A DNA stretch of 64,000 nt, taken from Taibaiella sp. (GTDB lineage Bacteria; Bacteroidota; Bacteroidia; Chitinophagales; Chitinophagaceae). The notes beneath the pieces were generated by a model that saw only the letters and a program-made list of their open reading frames with translations, was not told where the DNA came from and did not search any database. The translations under genes and the position numbers were made by a program. Shown piece by piece: positions 1-8,788 of the stretch. Where the stretch lies: assembly GCA_019638495.1 (NCBI GenBank), contig JAHBTQ010000001.1, positions 806,001-870,000 on the forward strand. Direction: 5' to 3'. The stretch's first letter is position 1. The number at the start of each line of letters is the position of its first letter.

Positions 1-1422
1 GCTGCCCTCAGCAACGTACCTGACATAGTCTGGGACTTCTCCGACGGTGTTACATACAGCACTGCTTTTGAGGACACGATCGTCCACGTCTATACAACAC
101 CGGGGGCATATGTGCCAAAGCTATTACTTACAGATAATACAGGATGCCAGACGTCAAGCACAGGTCTCGACACTATTAAGGTAGAGGCGATCTATCCTAA
201 AATGTCAACCGACCCCAATCCGGTATGTATCGGCATTCCGTTTACAATGATAGATTCGTCCACCGCATACTGGTCGGCACCCAACGAATGGGAGTGGACA
301 TACGATGGCAACACGAGCACGCTGCAGTCGCCCACATATACCATTACCACACCGGGTACATATCCTATTACGCTCAAGGTGAAGAATGCCTGGGGCTGCG
401 AGGCCACGCTTACCACTAATATGGTCATTAACCCTCCGCCGGATGTTACTGCCAGCCCTGATACGGTTGTGTGTCTCACCGATCCTGCCACGCTCACAGG
501 CTATGGAGCTGTTTCCTATACCTGGGCCGGCGCAGGAACGCTGAGTTGCACCACCTGCAACCCCGTACTTGCTACACCTACAGATGTAACAACGTACACC
601 GTAGTAGGTACAGATGCCAGTGGTTGTGTGGATTCCGCTACCGTGACAGTTGGGCTCAGAACGCATACTATCAGCAGAGCCTGGGGCGACACAGCAGTGT
701 GCCAGGGCGTATCTGTGCAGTTATTTGACACCGGTGGCACCACTTACCTGTGGCTACCCCCGCTGGGTCTAAATGACAATACGGTGTTCAATCCTATCGC
801 TACACCACCATACACTACCATTTACACGGTAATAGCAAGGTTGGGTAGTTGCATACCGGACACTAACCAGGTCACACTTACCATCTGGCCGCTGCCATCT
901 ATTTATGCCGGGCCTGACCAGAAAGTACTGGCAGGAAGCACGGCCCAGTTACAAGCTACTGGCAAGGACATTGCGAAACTGACGTGGTGGCCGGGAGAAA
1001 CACTTAGTTGCACGGATTGCTTCAATCCGGTTGCGAGTATGACGGTCAACACTACATATACCGCCGACGCTGTTTCCGACAGAGGTTGCAAGGCCTCAGA
1101 CTCGGTCAAGATCCTGCTATATTGCGACAACAGCATGGTATTTATCCCTAATGCCTTTACGCCTAATGGCGACGGGCAGAATGATGTATTCTATCCGCGT
1201 GGTGCAGGACTGAAGGTGATCAAAACATTCCGTGTGTATAACCGATGGGGAGAATTGATCTATTCGCAGGAGGGCATACAACTGAATGATGCCAGCGTAG
1301 GTTGGGATGGGTCATACAAAGGTTCAGAACCCCGACCGGACGTCTATGTCTACATCATGGAGGCAGTATGCTTCACAGGAGAGGACGTCAACATTAAAGG
1401 GGACGTGACGATATTGAAATAG
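1..1422 (+). CDS. Giant PKD-repeat T9SS type B secreted protein, 3' part only
   Basis: The reading frame is open from base 1, so the gene begins upstream of the window and only about 473 C-terminal residues are seen. They contain degenerate PKD-like units (WDFSDG, WEWTYDGNTS), Ig-like/Cys-rich stretches and a C-terminal gliding-motility-type domain (VFIPNAFTPNGDGQND, YNRWGE, GWDG, ending GDVTILK). This is the T9SS type B sorting domain that directs export across the outer membrane. The whole segment aligns with the last 470 residues of the protein at 18783-23408, with only scattered substitutions, so the two are paralogues. No PorP/SprF gene follows; a hairpin terminator does. The role is probably surface adhesion or a cell-surface filament (inference). 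Confidence 0.93.
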   Translation, partial: AALSNVPDIVWDFSDGVTYSTAFEDTIVHVYTTPGAYVPKLLLTDNTGCQTSSTGLDTIKVEAIYPKMSTDPNPVCIGIPFTMIDSSTAYWSAPNEWEWTYDGNTSTLQSPTYTITTPGTYPITLKVKNAWGCEATLTTNMVINPPPDVTASPDTVVCLTDPATLTGYGAVSYTWAGAGTLSCTTCNPVLATPTDVTTYTVVGTDASGCVDSATVTVGLRTHTISRAWGDTAVCQGVSVQLFDTGGTTYLWLPPLGLNDNTVFNPIATPPYTTIYTVIARLGSCIPDTNQVTLTIWPLPSIYAGPDQKVLAGSTAQLQATGKDIAKLTWWPGETLSCTDCFNPVASMTVNTTYTADAVSDRGCKASDSVKILLYCDNSMVFIPNAFTPNGDGQNDVFYPRGAGLKVIKTFRVYNRWGELIYSQEGIQLNDASVGWDGSYKGSEPRPDVYVYIMEAVCFTGEDVNIKGDVTILK

Positions 1423-1444
1423 TTATTGAGGAATTGCAAGCCTG

Positions 1445-1473
1445 GATGCCGGCCTATTGGTCGGCATCTTTCA
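1445..1473 (+). terminator. Rho-independent terminator after the PKD protein
   Basis: A GATGCCG stem pairs with CGGCATC around a short G/C-extended loop and is followed by a short T run. It lies 23 bases past the stop at 1422 and between convergent genes. Confidence 0.7.
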
Positions 1474-1525
1474 TTATGCATGTTTGGAGAATATTAGCCG
1501 GCAGAACACGAAATTCCTGCTGCGT

Positions 1526-2203
1526 TTATTGTGCAGTATTCGTGCCATTCATTGTAAACACATACTGCACCAGGTTAGCCCCCATCTGCAATGCAGCCAT
1601 ACGTTTCTCCGGTGCGTCATGGTGAACATCGGGATCCTCCCAGCCATCGCCAAGGTCTGTTTCAAAGCTATAAAAGCATACTACCCTGCCCTTGTATATC
1701 AGACCATATCCCCTTGGCGGTTTTTCGTCATGCTCATGCACTTTGGGCAGGCCGGTGCTGAAGTTGAATTTCTGATGGTAGATAGGGTGGCTGAAAGGAA
1801 GCTCCACAAGCTCCAGTTCAGGAAATATCTTTTTAAGCGCCGGCCGCACATAAGGGTCCAGGCCATAGTTGTCGTCAATATGCAGGAAACCGCCGCTTTC
1901 CAGGTATTTACGCAGATTTTTGGCATCTGCATCGGTCACAGTCCACCGCCCATGGCCGGTCATGTGCACAAAAGGGTAATTAAAAATATCCGGGCTGGCT
2001 GCTTCTACGTGCGCTTCACGCGTATCCAGGCTGGTGTGTAGTTGATCATTACAAAAGGCAGCCAGGTTCTTCAGCGAAGTAGGATTGGCATACCAGTCTC
2101 CGCCCCCATTATATACCAGTACAGCAAGCTTCATAGATTGCGCTTGCGCCGTAAATAAAGAAGTTGCGAGTGCTAAGGAGGATAACAGGGCTTTTAAATG
2201 CAT
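1526..2203 (-). CDS. DUF4159 domain-containing exported protein
   Basis: The 225-residue protein has an N-terminal signal peptide (hydrophobic core, cleavage after AQAQ). The rest matches the DUF4159 fold: a GGGDWYANPTSL start, YPFVHMTGHGRW, the YLESGGFLHIDDNYG segment and PFSHPIYH. The family is related to glutamine-amidotransferase-like/ThuA domains that often sit next to MoxR/von Willebrand clusters, but no biochemical function is established. Its ATG overlaps the rsmE stop by one base (TAATG), so it is probably translationally coupled to rsmE and cotranscribed from the sigma-factor side. Confidence 0.9.
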   Translation of the reverse strand: MHLKALLSSLALATSLFTAQAQSMKLAVLVYNGGGDWYANPTSLKNLAAFCNDQLHTSLDTREAHVEAASPDIFNYPFVHMTGHGRWTVTDADAKNLRKYLESGGFLHIDDNYGLDPYVRPALKKIFPELELVELPFSHPIYHQKFNFSTGLPKVHEHDEKPPRGYGLIYKGRVVCFYSFETDLGDGWEDPDVHHDAPEKRMAALQMGANLVQYVFTMNGTNTAQ

Positions 2204-2919
2204 TAGGATATCTGGTTAAAATGTGCCGCAGCGGCTATACCCGCAGTCTCTGTGCGCAGTCTTTGTGCACCCATCGATACGCCGGTAAATCCATTCTTAA
2301 GACACAAATTTACTTCATCGGCAGTGAAATCGCCTTCCGGCCCGATGAGTATAACAGCATCTTGCGATCCTTTTAACACATCTGACAATCGTTTCCTTGG
2401 CGTTTCTGCGATGCAGTGTGCAATGTACTTCTGCGGAAGCTTCTGCAGCTTTTGGGCCACTTCGGCAAGTGTCGACATTGGCCAAAGCTCCGGTAGATAG
2501 CTTTGTTGAGACTGAAGGATAGCAGACTGCAATATCTTCTCCCATCTGTCTATACGGATATGTGCTTTCTGAAACCGTGCAGACGCAAGGGGGATAATGG
2601 AAGCTACGCCAAGTTCCGTTGCCTTCTCAAGCAGCCACTCGTTACGGGAGTTGTTTTTCGTAAAAGCTATGCCAAGATGCAATTGCTTACCTGCACGCTT
2701 TTCGAATTTCGTGTCACGTACATGCACATTGCACTTATGACGTTCGGCAAACTGAATTTCGCCTGTTGCTATCGTGCCTTTGCCATCGGTCAGAAGTATC
2801 TTATCGCCTTCATCCATCCGCAGTACCTGCCAGATGTGTTTCGCGGTGTCAGACTCAAGGGTTACGACGCTGTTTGCTGTCAGTTGCCCGGGGTAAAAGA
2901 AGCGGTGTAATTCGGACAT
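2203..2919 (-). CDS. rsmE: 16S rRNA (uracil(1498)-N(3))-methyltransferase RsmE
   Basis: The 238-residue protein methylates N3 of U1498 in 16S rRNA using S-adenosylmethionine. It has an N-terminal PUA-like region (HRFFYPGQL, HIWQVLRMDEGDKI), then the SPOUT core with the NNSRNEWLLEKATELGV segment, the knot motif VILIGPEGDFT and the C-terminal LRTETAGIAAAAHF, all typical of RsmE. Length is normal. A TATTTTG box ends four bases before the ATG, with a TTG 16 bases further up, so the gene may have its own leaderless promoter as well as readthrough from the sigma-factor gene. Confidence 0.97.
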   Translation of the reverse strand: MSELHRFFYPGQLTANSVVTLESDTAKHIWQVLRMDEGDKILLTDGKGTIATGEIQFAERHKCNVHVRDTKFEKRAGKQLHLGIAFTKNNSRNEWLLEKATELGVASIIPLASARFQKAHIRIDRWEKILQSAILQSQQSYLPELWPMSTLAEVAQKLQKLPQKYIAHCIAETPRKRLSDVLKGSQDAVILIGPEGDFTADEVNLCLKNGFTGVSMGAQRLRTETAGIAAAAHFNQIS

Positions 2920-2940
2920 GCTGCAAAATAACAGAAAAAA

Positions 2941-3519
2941 CTAACGCAAAACTAACTGCCTGTCTGCTATTAATTTACGTAGGTTGATTAGTGCATATCT
3001 CATTCGGCCAAGTGCAGTATTAATGCTCACGCCGGTAAGCTCAGATATCTCCTTGAAGCTCAGGTCGCCATAGATGCGCAATACGATCACTTCACGCTGC
3101 TCCTCCGGCAATCCCTCTACCAGTTTGCGCACACTGTCCTGAACCTGGCGACGTTCCAGGCCATCCGGCGCCATTTCCATACTGCCTATTAGTGTGGCTA
3201 TATCGGCGCCATCCGGAAGGGTGATTGTCACATTCTGACGCATGCGCCTGAAGTGATCCATACACAGGTTTCGGCCCACACGTACAGCCCACGGCAAAAA
3301 TTTCCCTTGCTCGCAATAGCGTCCCTCTTTTATTGTCTTGATTATTTTCAGGAACGTATCCTGGAAAAGGTCTTCTGCCAGGTATTTATCTTTTACAAGC
3401 ATAAATACTGACGTGTACACAGCATCCTTGTGGCGTGCTATCAGCACGGAAAGGGCCTGCTCCTGTCCCTGCTGGTAAGCAAGAACAAGTTCTGCATCTG
3501 TAAGATTGGTAAACTGCAT
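2941..3519 (-). CDS. ECF-type RNA polymerase sigma-70 family factor
   Basis: The 192-residue protein has a sigma region 2 (LARHKDAVYTSVFMLV, AEDLFQDTFLKII, FLPWAVRVGRNLCMDHFRR) and a region 4 helix-turn-helix (GLPEEQREVIVLRIYGDLSFKEISELTGVS, then NTALGRMRYALINLRK, split by one residue in the middle). It should direct RNA polymerase to a dedicated promoter set. No anti-sigma gene lies next to it, as is common for this Bacteroidota subgroup. The rsmE start lies 21 bases past its stop, so the three minus-strand genes may form one transcript. Confidence 0.93.
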   Translation of the reverse strand: MQFTNLTDAELVLAYQQGQEQALSVLIARHKDAVYTSVFMLVKDKYLAEDLFQDTFLKIIKTIKEGRYCEQGKFLPWAVRVGRNLCMDHFRRMRQNVTITLPDGADIATLIGSMEMAPDGLERRQVQDSVRKLVEGLPEEQREVIVLRIYGDLSFKEISELTGVSINTALGRMRYALINLRKLIADRQLVLR

Positions 3520-3788
3520 ATACTTCTACTGGTTTAAACGTAATGTAGGAATCACGTCATTTGCCGCATGTTGGTAAAGTAGAAGTCTATGCTATAGAAA
3601 GATTTTTGTGGTTATTGCCTGCAAAAAAGTTAAAAAATGTGATATCACCAAATTTTTTTAGCAAGTCTTTGGCGTTCCATTAACCTTGCATTAATACAAG
3701 ACGCACAAAAAGTAAAAATCGTTGGCCTGGAGGACATAAAACTTTAGTAGGGCAGATTTCCGTCAGGTCGCCACATCCATTCTTCGGC

Positions 3789-3801
3789 TACTTTTGCACG
3801 C
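3789..3801 (+). promoter_or_regulatory. TAnnTTTG promoter box abutting the peroxidase start
   Basis: TACTTTTG at 3789-3796 is followed by five bases and then the ATG at 3802. With the Bacteroidota -7 box, transcription would start at or next to the start codon. No TTG is found at the ideal upstream distance. Confidence 0.5.
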
Positions 3802-4749
3802 ATGCGGAAGCGATATGTCATATTGGGTTCGTTTGTTGCAGCATGTATTTCGTCGTCGTTCGTCCCTACGGGTGCTGAGGTAACGAAAGAGATGCTGGGA
3901 GAACGGCTGTTCTTTGAAAAAAGACTTTCTGCCAACAACTCCATAAGCTGTGCTTCTTGCCATTTGCCTGATCATGGATTTGCTGACACTGTTGCGCTGA
4001 GCAGGGGAGTAGGTGGGCGTCTTGGAAAACGCAACACGCCTTCTTGTGCCAATGTCTCGGGTCGCTCGTTGTTATTCTACGATGGCCGTGCATCCTCGCT
4101 GGAAGATCAGGTGCACTTTCCGGTTACAGACACCAATGAAATGGCTGCAAAGCTGTCGACCGTTGTCCGCAGGCTTACCGCCGACCGCCGCTATAAGACG
4201 ATGTTTAAGAAGGTGTACAACGCCGTCCCCAATGCCGCAAACATGGCCGATGCGATAGCGGCGTATGAGCGCACATTGGAAACGTCCGCGAGCCCTTTCG
4301 ACAGGTATATGGATGGTGACGAGAAAGCAATATCTGAATCCGCTATTCGGGGACGAGAACTGTTTATGGGGAAGAAGGCTAAGTGCTTCGATTGCCACTT
4401 TTCTACCGACTTTACAGGCGATGAGTTTCGGAACATAGGCTTGTACGACGGAAAGACTTACATAGATGAGGGTAGATATGGAATTACAGGTAACAAGGAA
4501 GACCTCGGAAAGTTCAAAGTTCCTGGTCTGCGTAATGTGGCCGTTACTTGGCCCTATATGCATAACGGTATGTTCCGGACTTTGCGCGAGGTAATAGACT
4601 ACTATGATGACCCCTACAAAACTGTGAGCAGTCCTGTAAACATCGATTCGCTTTTGTTGCAACCGCTTCACCTCACCGAACAGGAAAAGACAGACCTCGA
4701 AAACTTTATGCTCACGCTTACAGACGATAGGTTTGTGCCAAAGAAATAG
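3802..4749 (+). CDS. Di-heme cytochrome c peroxidase / MauG family protein
   Basis: The 315-residue exported protein has an N-terminal hydrophobic signal and two c-type heme motifs, CASCH at residues 50-54 and CFDCH at 195-199. It also has family segments (GERLFFEKRLS, GKRNTPS, LFYDGRASSLEDQ, FKVPGLRNVAVTWPYMHNG). It should reduce hydrogen peroxide, or act as a MauG-like oxidant, in the periplasm using electrons from cytochromes. Length fits the family. The next gene starts 8 bases after the stop. Confidence 0.95.
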   Translation: MRKRYVILGSFVAACISSSFVPTGAEVTKEMLGERLFFEKRLSANNSISCASCHLPDHGFADTVALSRGVGGRLGKRNTPSCANVSGRSLLFYDGRASSLEDQVHFPVTDTNEMAAKLSTVVRRLTADRRYKTMFKKVYNAVPNAANMADAIAAYERTLETSASPFDRYMDGDEKAISESAIRGRELFMGKKAKCFDCHFSTDFTGDEFRNIGLYDGKTYIDEGRYGITGNKEDLGKFKVPGLRNVAVTWPYMHNGMFRTLREVIDYYDDPYKTVSSPVNIDSLLLQPLHLTEQEKTDLENFMLTLTDDRFVPKK

Positions 4750-4757
4750 AACACAAT

Positions 4758-5531
4758 TTGTCAGCGCAAAGCCAACTCAAGAAACTACTCGACCACAAAG
4801 TAGCGCTCTACAATCAGCCCGGCTTCATCGCGGCCGACCCTATATGTATTCCGCATTCCTTTACTAAGAAGCAGGACATAGAAATATCCGGGCTTTTCGC
4901 TGCCACACTTGCCTGGGGCAATCGAACAACCATCATCAACAACTGCCGCCGGCTGATGCAGTGGATGGATAATGCGCCACATGATTTCCTGCTGAATCAT
5001 ACAGATACAGATCTGAAGCCTTTCCTTGGTTTTGTACATCGCACATTTAATGCTACAGACCTGCTCTATTTTATTGAGGTGCTCACAAGGCATTACAAAG
5101 AGCACGCCTCACTTGAAGATGCGTTCGTGCCTGCAAAGAAATATTCGGGAACCACCGTTGAAGGCGCATTGATACACTACCATGATTGGTTCTTCACCGG
5201 CGAATACCCTGAGCGCACTCGTAAGCATGTTTCTACTCCGCTACGAAACAGCGCCTGCAAAAGACTGAATATGTACCTGCGCTGGATGGTGCGCCGCGAT
5301 AAAGCAGGTGTAGATTTTGGCCTGTGGAAGAAGATAAGCCCCGCACAGCTCATCTGCCCGTTGGATGTACATGTAGCCCGTGTCTCTGCAAGGCTTGGTC
5401 TACTTGAAAGCGATAAGGCCGACTGGAAGAATGCACTACAGCTGACCGCACGCCTTCGAGAGTTTAACCCCGCAGACCCTGCCATTTACGACTTTGCACT
5501 GTTTGGATTGGGGGCGGCGGAGCGGTTATAA
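4758..5531 (+). CDS. TIGR02757 family conserved protein
   Basis: The 257-residue protein matches a family widespread in Bacteroidota, recognised from the N-terminal LKKLLDHKVALYNQPGFIAADP, split here as LKKLLDHK and YNQPGFIAADPI, with GLFAATLAWGNRTTIINN, FVHRTFNATDLLYF and the C-terminal CPLDVHVARVSARLGLL. Parts resemble the helix-hairpin-helix/EndoIII fold (CPLDVHVxRV), but no activity is established. The start is a TTG at 4758 directly after the peroxidase stop; no ATG is available near the conserved N-terminus. It probably shares a transcript with the peroxidase. Confidence 0.9.
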   Translation: MSAQSQLKKLLDHKVALYNQPGFIAADPICIPHSFTKKQDIEISGLFAATLAWGNRTTIINNCRRLMQWMDNAPHDFLLNHTDTDLKPFLGFVHRTFNATDLLYFIEVLTRHYKEHASLEDAFVPAKKYSGTTVEGALIHYHDWFFTGEYPERTRKHVSTPLRNSACKRLNMYLRWMVRRDKAGVDFGLWKKISPAQLICPLDVHVARVSARLGLLESDKADWKNALQLTARLREFNPADPAIYDFALFGLGAAERL

Positions 5532-5572
5532 ATTACACCGGAACAGATAGTGAAGCGTAACAGTATAAGAAT

Positions 5573-5651
5573 AACTCCGTTAGGAGTTGAAGCTATGTAG
5601 CAAAAGATTCCCCGGATATTTCACGCGCTCCGTAGGTGCGCAACAATAGCG
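5573..5651. repeat. Bipartite intergenic palindromic repeat (family 2)
   Basis: The first hairpin is AACTCCGTTAGGAGTT followed by GAAGCTATGTAGCAAA; a second is formed by GCGCTCCGTAGGTGCGC. The same arrangement (hairpin, GAAGCTTTGTAG tract, second hairpin) recurs at 39864 and 53440. It lies between convergent genes. Confidence 0.7.
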
Positions 5652-5655
5652 CTTG

Positions 5656-7314
5656 TCAGTTTATTTTCAGAAGGCAGTACTCTTTCACTGCCTTATCCCT
5701 TGCTTTAGGGTTTAGGAACTCGGGCGTCAACTCGCTAACCTTGTAGAAAACACCCTGCTTAATGATGGAGTAGGATATGCCACTCGATTTCAGCGCATCA
5801 AGATGCTTCGGCATAGTAAGCAGATACTTATGCTCGCGTATGTAAGCGGTGGTATCTACCCCGGCTATCGTCCCGTCAGCATAAAATTGTATCGAATTTA
5901 TCGGGTCTTCAAGCCGGTACACTACAACGTCTTTAGTCGGTATGCCGCTTGTCTTAATATACCTCCCCACCTGCGACCCCACCTGGTATTGCATCAGGTG
6001 GTAATAAAAGACGTTTGTAAGGAATGCATTTACAATTATGATACCGATAGCGGGCAACATCAACAATTTGCCCGTGAGCTTCTTGTTAAAGAGCAGGTAG
6101 AGCCAGAAGGCTAAGCCTATTGCCCACAAGGTCAGCACCAGGACACCACCATCAAACACATAGCCAACAAGTGCGGCGACAGCACCTAAAAGAAGAAACG
6201 TTATCACCTTGTGTGCCGGCAACATCACTTTGTATATTCCGCCATACTTGCCGGCCAGCATATCGCGTATCAGCACAGCCGTCATTATGGCCGCCAGTGG
6301 GAACGCCACAAATATGTAATGTGGAAGCTGGTAAGCCGATGAGCCTAGTGCCAGGTACGTGAGCACAAAGCCTCCGGTCGTTACCCATTCCTGCGATTCA
6401 TTCAGGCGCAGTTTCTGCTTCGCCACTGTAATTACATTGATGATGAGCGCAGTTATAAAAAGGAATATCCACGGCAGAAACGCCCATAGCATGTTCAGCA
6501 ACAGGAAGTCCATCTTCGCTCCATTGCTCCACGGGCTCTCACCTGTTATGCGGCCAAAGCTCTGCGACCAGTAGAAGAACCGAAGCCCCGAAAGTCCCTT
6601 TGTGCCATTTACTATCTTCTCCGGGTGCATATCAAACTGCTGGTATAGCCCTATGCTCATGGGTATCAAAAGCACACCTATCACTACAAGTGCAAGAATA
6701 TACTCAAGCCTGAAGAAGTTGCGCCATTGACGTTTCAGCACCCAGTCAGTACCAAAGCAGAAAACCGGCACCATCGCCGCGATAGGACCCTTGGTCATCA
6801 TTCCCAGCGCAATGGCTGCGCTGCCCCCTATCAGGTAGGCTAGCTTACGGCTCACCACCCATTCCTGTATCAGCCATATGGCCGTAATGGTGCAGCTCAT
6901 CAGCACCGTGTCGCAACGTATGTCGTTTGTCCAGAGGAACATGCCCTGGCAACTGGCAAACACCAGCGCTGCCATCCGGCCCGTGTTCTCATCATAAAGC
7001 CTCTTGGCCAGCTTGTAGGTGGCCCATATAGCCCATAATGCCAAAAGAATAGAAGGAAGTTTGTAGCCAAAATTGTTTACTCCGAATATGCGCATGCTGG
7101 TGGCACTGAGCCAGAAGAGCAGCGGTGGTTTGTCCAGATAGTCAATGCCGCGGTCGTATAGGTGCAGGTAGTCGCCGCTCTTCATCATCTCCCGGCTTAT
7201 CTCTGCATACTGCGATGCGTCTACATCCATTGTGTCCAGCCTCACAGACGTGAAGTAGAGCAGACCAATTATTACAAATATCCAGAACGGAATTTTCGGC
7301 ATCTTATCGTTCAC
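5656..7314 (-). CDS. ArnT/PMT-like glycosyltransferase family 39 membrane protein
   Basis: The 552-residue protein has roughly a dozen hydrophobic segments. Near the N-terminus it shows the acidic loop typical of GT39/ArnT enzymes (LDTMDVDASQYAEISREM), then GIDYLDKPPLLFWLSA. Such enzymes move sugars from polyprenyl-phosphate donors to lipid A, proteins or other acceptors at the outer face of the inner membrane; the acceptor here cannot be told. A GTG is used at 7314, with an alternative ATG four codons in. A TATTTTTG box lies upstream in the gap shared with the divergent epimerase gene. Confidence 0.92.
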   Translation of the reverse strand: MNDKMPKIPFWIFVIIGLLYFTSVRLDTMDVDASQYAEISREMMKSGDYLHLYDRGIDYLDKPPLLFWLSATSMRIFGVNNFGYKLPSILLALWAIWATYKLAKRLYDENTGRMAALVFASCQGMFLWTNDIRCDTVLMSCTITAIWLIQEWVVSRKLAYLIGGSAAIALGMMTKGPIAAMVPVFCFGTDWVLKRQWRNFFRLEYILALVVIGVLLIPMSIGLYQQFDMHPEKIVNGTKGLSGLRFFYWSQSFGRITGESPWSNGAKMDFLLLNMLWAFLPWIFLFITALIINVITVAKQKLRLNESQEWVTTGGFVLTYLALGSSAYQLPHYIFVAFPLAAIMTAVLIRDMLAGKYGGIYKVMLPAHKVITFLLLGAVAALVGYVFDGGVLVLTLWAIGLAFWLYLLFNKKLTGKLLMLPAIGIIIVNAFLTNVFYYHLMQYQVGSQVGRYIKTSGIPTKDVVVYRLEDPINSIQFYADGTIAGVDTTAYIREHKYLLTMPKHLDALKSSGISYSIIKQGVFYKVSELTPEFLNPKARDKAVKEYCLLKIN

Positions 7315-7362
7315 TGCGGCTCAGCTTTTTCCAATGCGCAAAAATAGTCGCAATTTTATGCG

Positions 7363-8394
7363 ATGCTGCAATTAAGTTATCGTTCCTACAATTTGCCCTT
7401 CGAATACCCTTTCACAACTGCCCATGGCACCAAGACGCACCAACCGACACTGGTAGTTTCGCTGGGCCTGGCTAATCTGCGAGGCTTCGGTGAGGCACCC
7501 GCCATCTCATATTACAATGTTACTGTAGAGGATATGATAAAGGTGCTGGACGAGAAGAAGGGTATGATCGAGCGTTATGCGCTTACCGATCCCTTGCGTT
7601 TCTGGCATTTCCTGCACCACCTCATACCCGGGCAGCATTTCCTTATTGCAGCATTAGATATTGCCGGCTGGGACTTATGGGCTCAGATGCGACGAACACC
7701 ACTTTACAAACTGCTCGGGATAGAATGGGGTAGCACACCTTCGACAGACTATACCCTGGGAATGGATAACATAGATAGTTTGCTGGCCAAAGTAGCGGCA
7801 CACCCGTGGCCCATCTATAAAATAAAGTGTGGCGGTGCAGAGGATCTGCAAAAGCTAGAGGCGCTAAGGCAACATACCACGGCGCATTTTCGGGTAGATG
7901 CCAATGAAGGTTGGACTTTTGACCAGGCAAAACAGCTTTTACCCGAACTGAAGCGACTTGGAGTGACTTTTGTAGAACAGCCGCTGCCACGCGACGCCCA
8001 CGATGAAATGCGCGAGCTGAAGGCAATTTCCCCTCTACCACTTATTGCTGATGAAAGTTGCCGCACCGAAGACGAAGTGAAAAAATGCGCAGATGAGTTT
8101 CACGGCATCAATATCAAGCTCACCAAGTGTGGAGGCATCACGCCTGCCATGCGTATGATAAAAGAGGCACGTAATTTGGGATTGTCTGTTATGATGGGCT
8201 CTATGAACGAAAGCACAATAGGCTCCGCCGCCATAGCCAATTTGTTGCCTCTGCTAGATGAAGTTGACGCAGACGGACCGCTATTGCTCAAAGAAGACCT
8301 CGCCGAGGGGTTGAAATATGAAGATGGAAAAATAACACTCAGCGGCCATCCCGGTCTCGGCATCCGTTTCACCGGCCCACGGGAAACAAAATAA
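7363..8394 (+). CDS. Dipeptide epimerase (enolase superfamily, L-Ala-D/L-Glu epimerase type)
   Basis: The 343-residue protein belongs to the mandelate racemase/muconate lactonizing group. It has the capping-domain start (SYRSYNLPFEYPFTTAHGT), the KIKCGG strand with its catalytic Lys, the metal ligands DANEGWT, FVEQPLP and ADESC, and the second general base in IKLTKCGGI. These Lys positions and the C-terminal MMGSMNES segment are typical of Ala-Glu epimerases that recycle murein peptides. The exact dipeptide specificity is inferred. It is divergent from the glycosyltransferase. Confidence 0.93.
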   Translation: MLQLSYRSYNLPFEYPFTTAHGTKTHQPTLVVSLGLANLRGFGEAPAISYYNVTVEDMIKVLDEKKGMIERYALTDPLRFWHFLHHLIPGQHFLIAALDIAGWDLWAQMRRTPLYKLLGIEWGSTPSTDYTLGMDNIDSLLAKVAAHPWPIYKIKCGGAEDLQKLEALRQHTTAHFRVDANEGWTFDQAKQLLPELKRLGVTFVEQPLPRDAHDEMRELKAISPLPLIADESCRTEDEVKKCADEFHGINIKLTKCGGITPAMRMIKEARNLGLSVMMGSMNESTIGSAAIANLLPLLDEVDADGPLLLKEDLAEGLKYEDGKITLSGHPGLGIRFTGPRETK

Positions 8395-8420
8395 TCAATG
8401 GGTACAGCGCTCACTCAATA

Positions 8421-8451
8421 ACTCCTCCCTTTAGGGAGGCCGGGAGGGTTA
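8421..8451. repeat. Short CTCCCTTTAGGGAG hairpin repeat at a gene 3' end
   Basis: CTCCCTTTAGGGAG is followed by GCCGGGAGGG. It belongs with the CCCCTTTAGGGG-type elements at 8764, 16803, 16923, 59711 and 63485. It overlaps the stop region of the small minus-strand gene at 8449. Confidence 0.6.
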
Positions 8452-8670
8452 TTGTCTCTTACTCAACCAATAAAGCACAAAGAACACGAACAGGAATATG
8501 AAAAAGTCTACCACCACAAAAACAGCATAGATCTTCCATGCATCTGCGCTAAAGAAAGGAATGTGACGAATGCTTGTAAACCGCCACATAAACAACAGAC
8601 TCACTGGTATTGAGAACACCAGGCAGCTGATAGCCGTGCGCTTATTTAGAAATTCTTTGAAGATGGACAT
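8449..8670 (-). CDS. Small two-helix membrane protein, unknown
   Basis: The 73-residue product has two hydrophobic segments (residues ~14-31 and ~47-69) joined by a short loop (TSIRHIPFFSADAW). No family was recognised. The start codon follows an A/T-rich gap. The gene is between convergent and divergent neighbours, so it is a stand-alone unit. It could be real or chance; the clean two-helix topology and basic C-terminus favour real. Confidence 0.5.
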   Translation of the reverse strand: MSIFKEFLNKRTAISCLVFSIPVSLLFMWRFTSIRHIPFFSADAWKIYAVFVVVDFFIFLFVFFVLYWLSKRQ

Positions 8671-8763
8671 TAATTTATCTTCCTATACTTAACGGTCCTG
8701 CAAAGTACAAAACGCACTAATAAAAACGCCATCCCTTCAGCAGACAGAACCAATTTGTGGTAA

Positions 8764-8788
8764 GCTCCCCTTTAGGGGTCGGGGGTTT
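8764..8788. repeat. CTCCCCTTTAGGGG hairpin repeat at the repressor 3' end
   Basis: CTCCCCTTTAGGGG plus TCGGGGG lies immediately downstream of the minus-strand repressor gene, whose stop is at 8789. It is the same family as 8421 and 16923. Confidence 0.6.

Noticed and set aside
1434..2041. Long + strand frames opposite the DUF4159 gene
   Set aside because: They are antisense shadows of a well-supported minus-strand gene and begin in a terminator.
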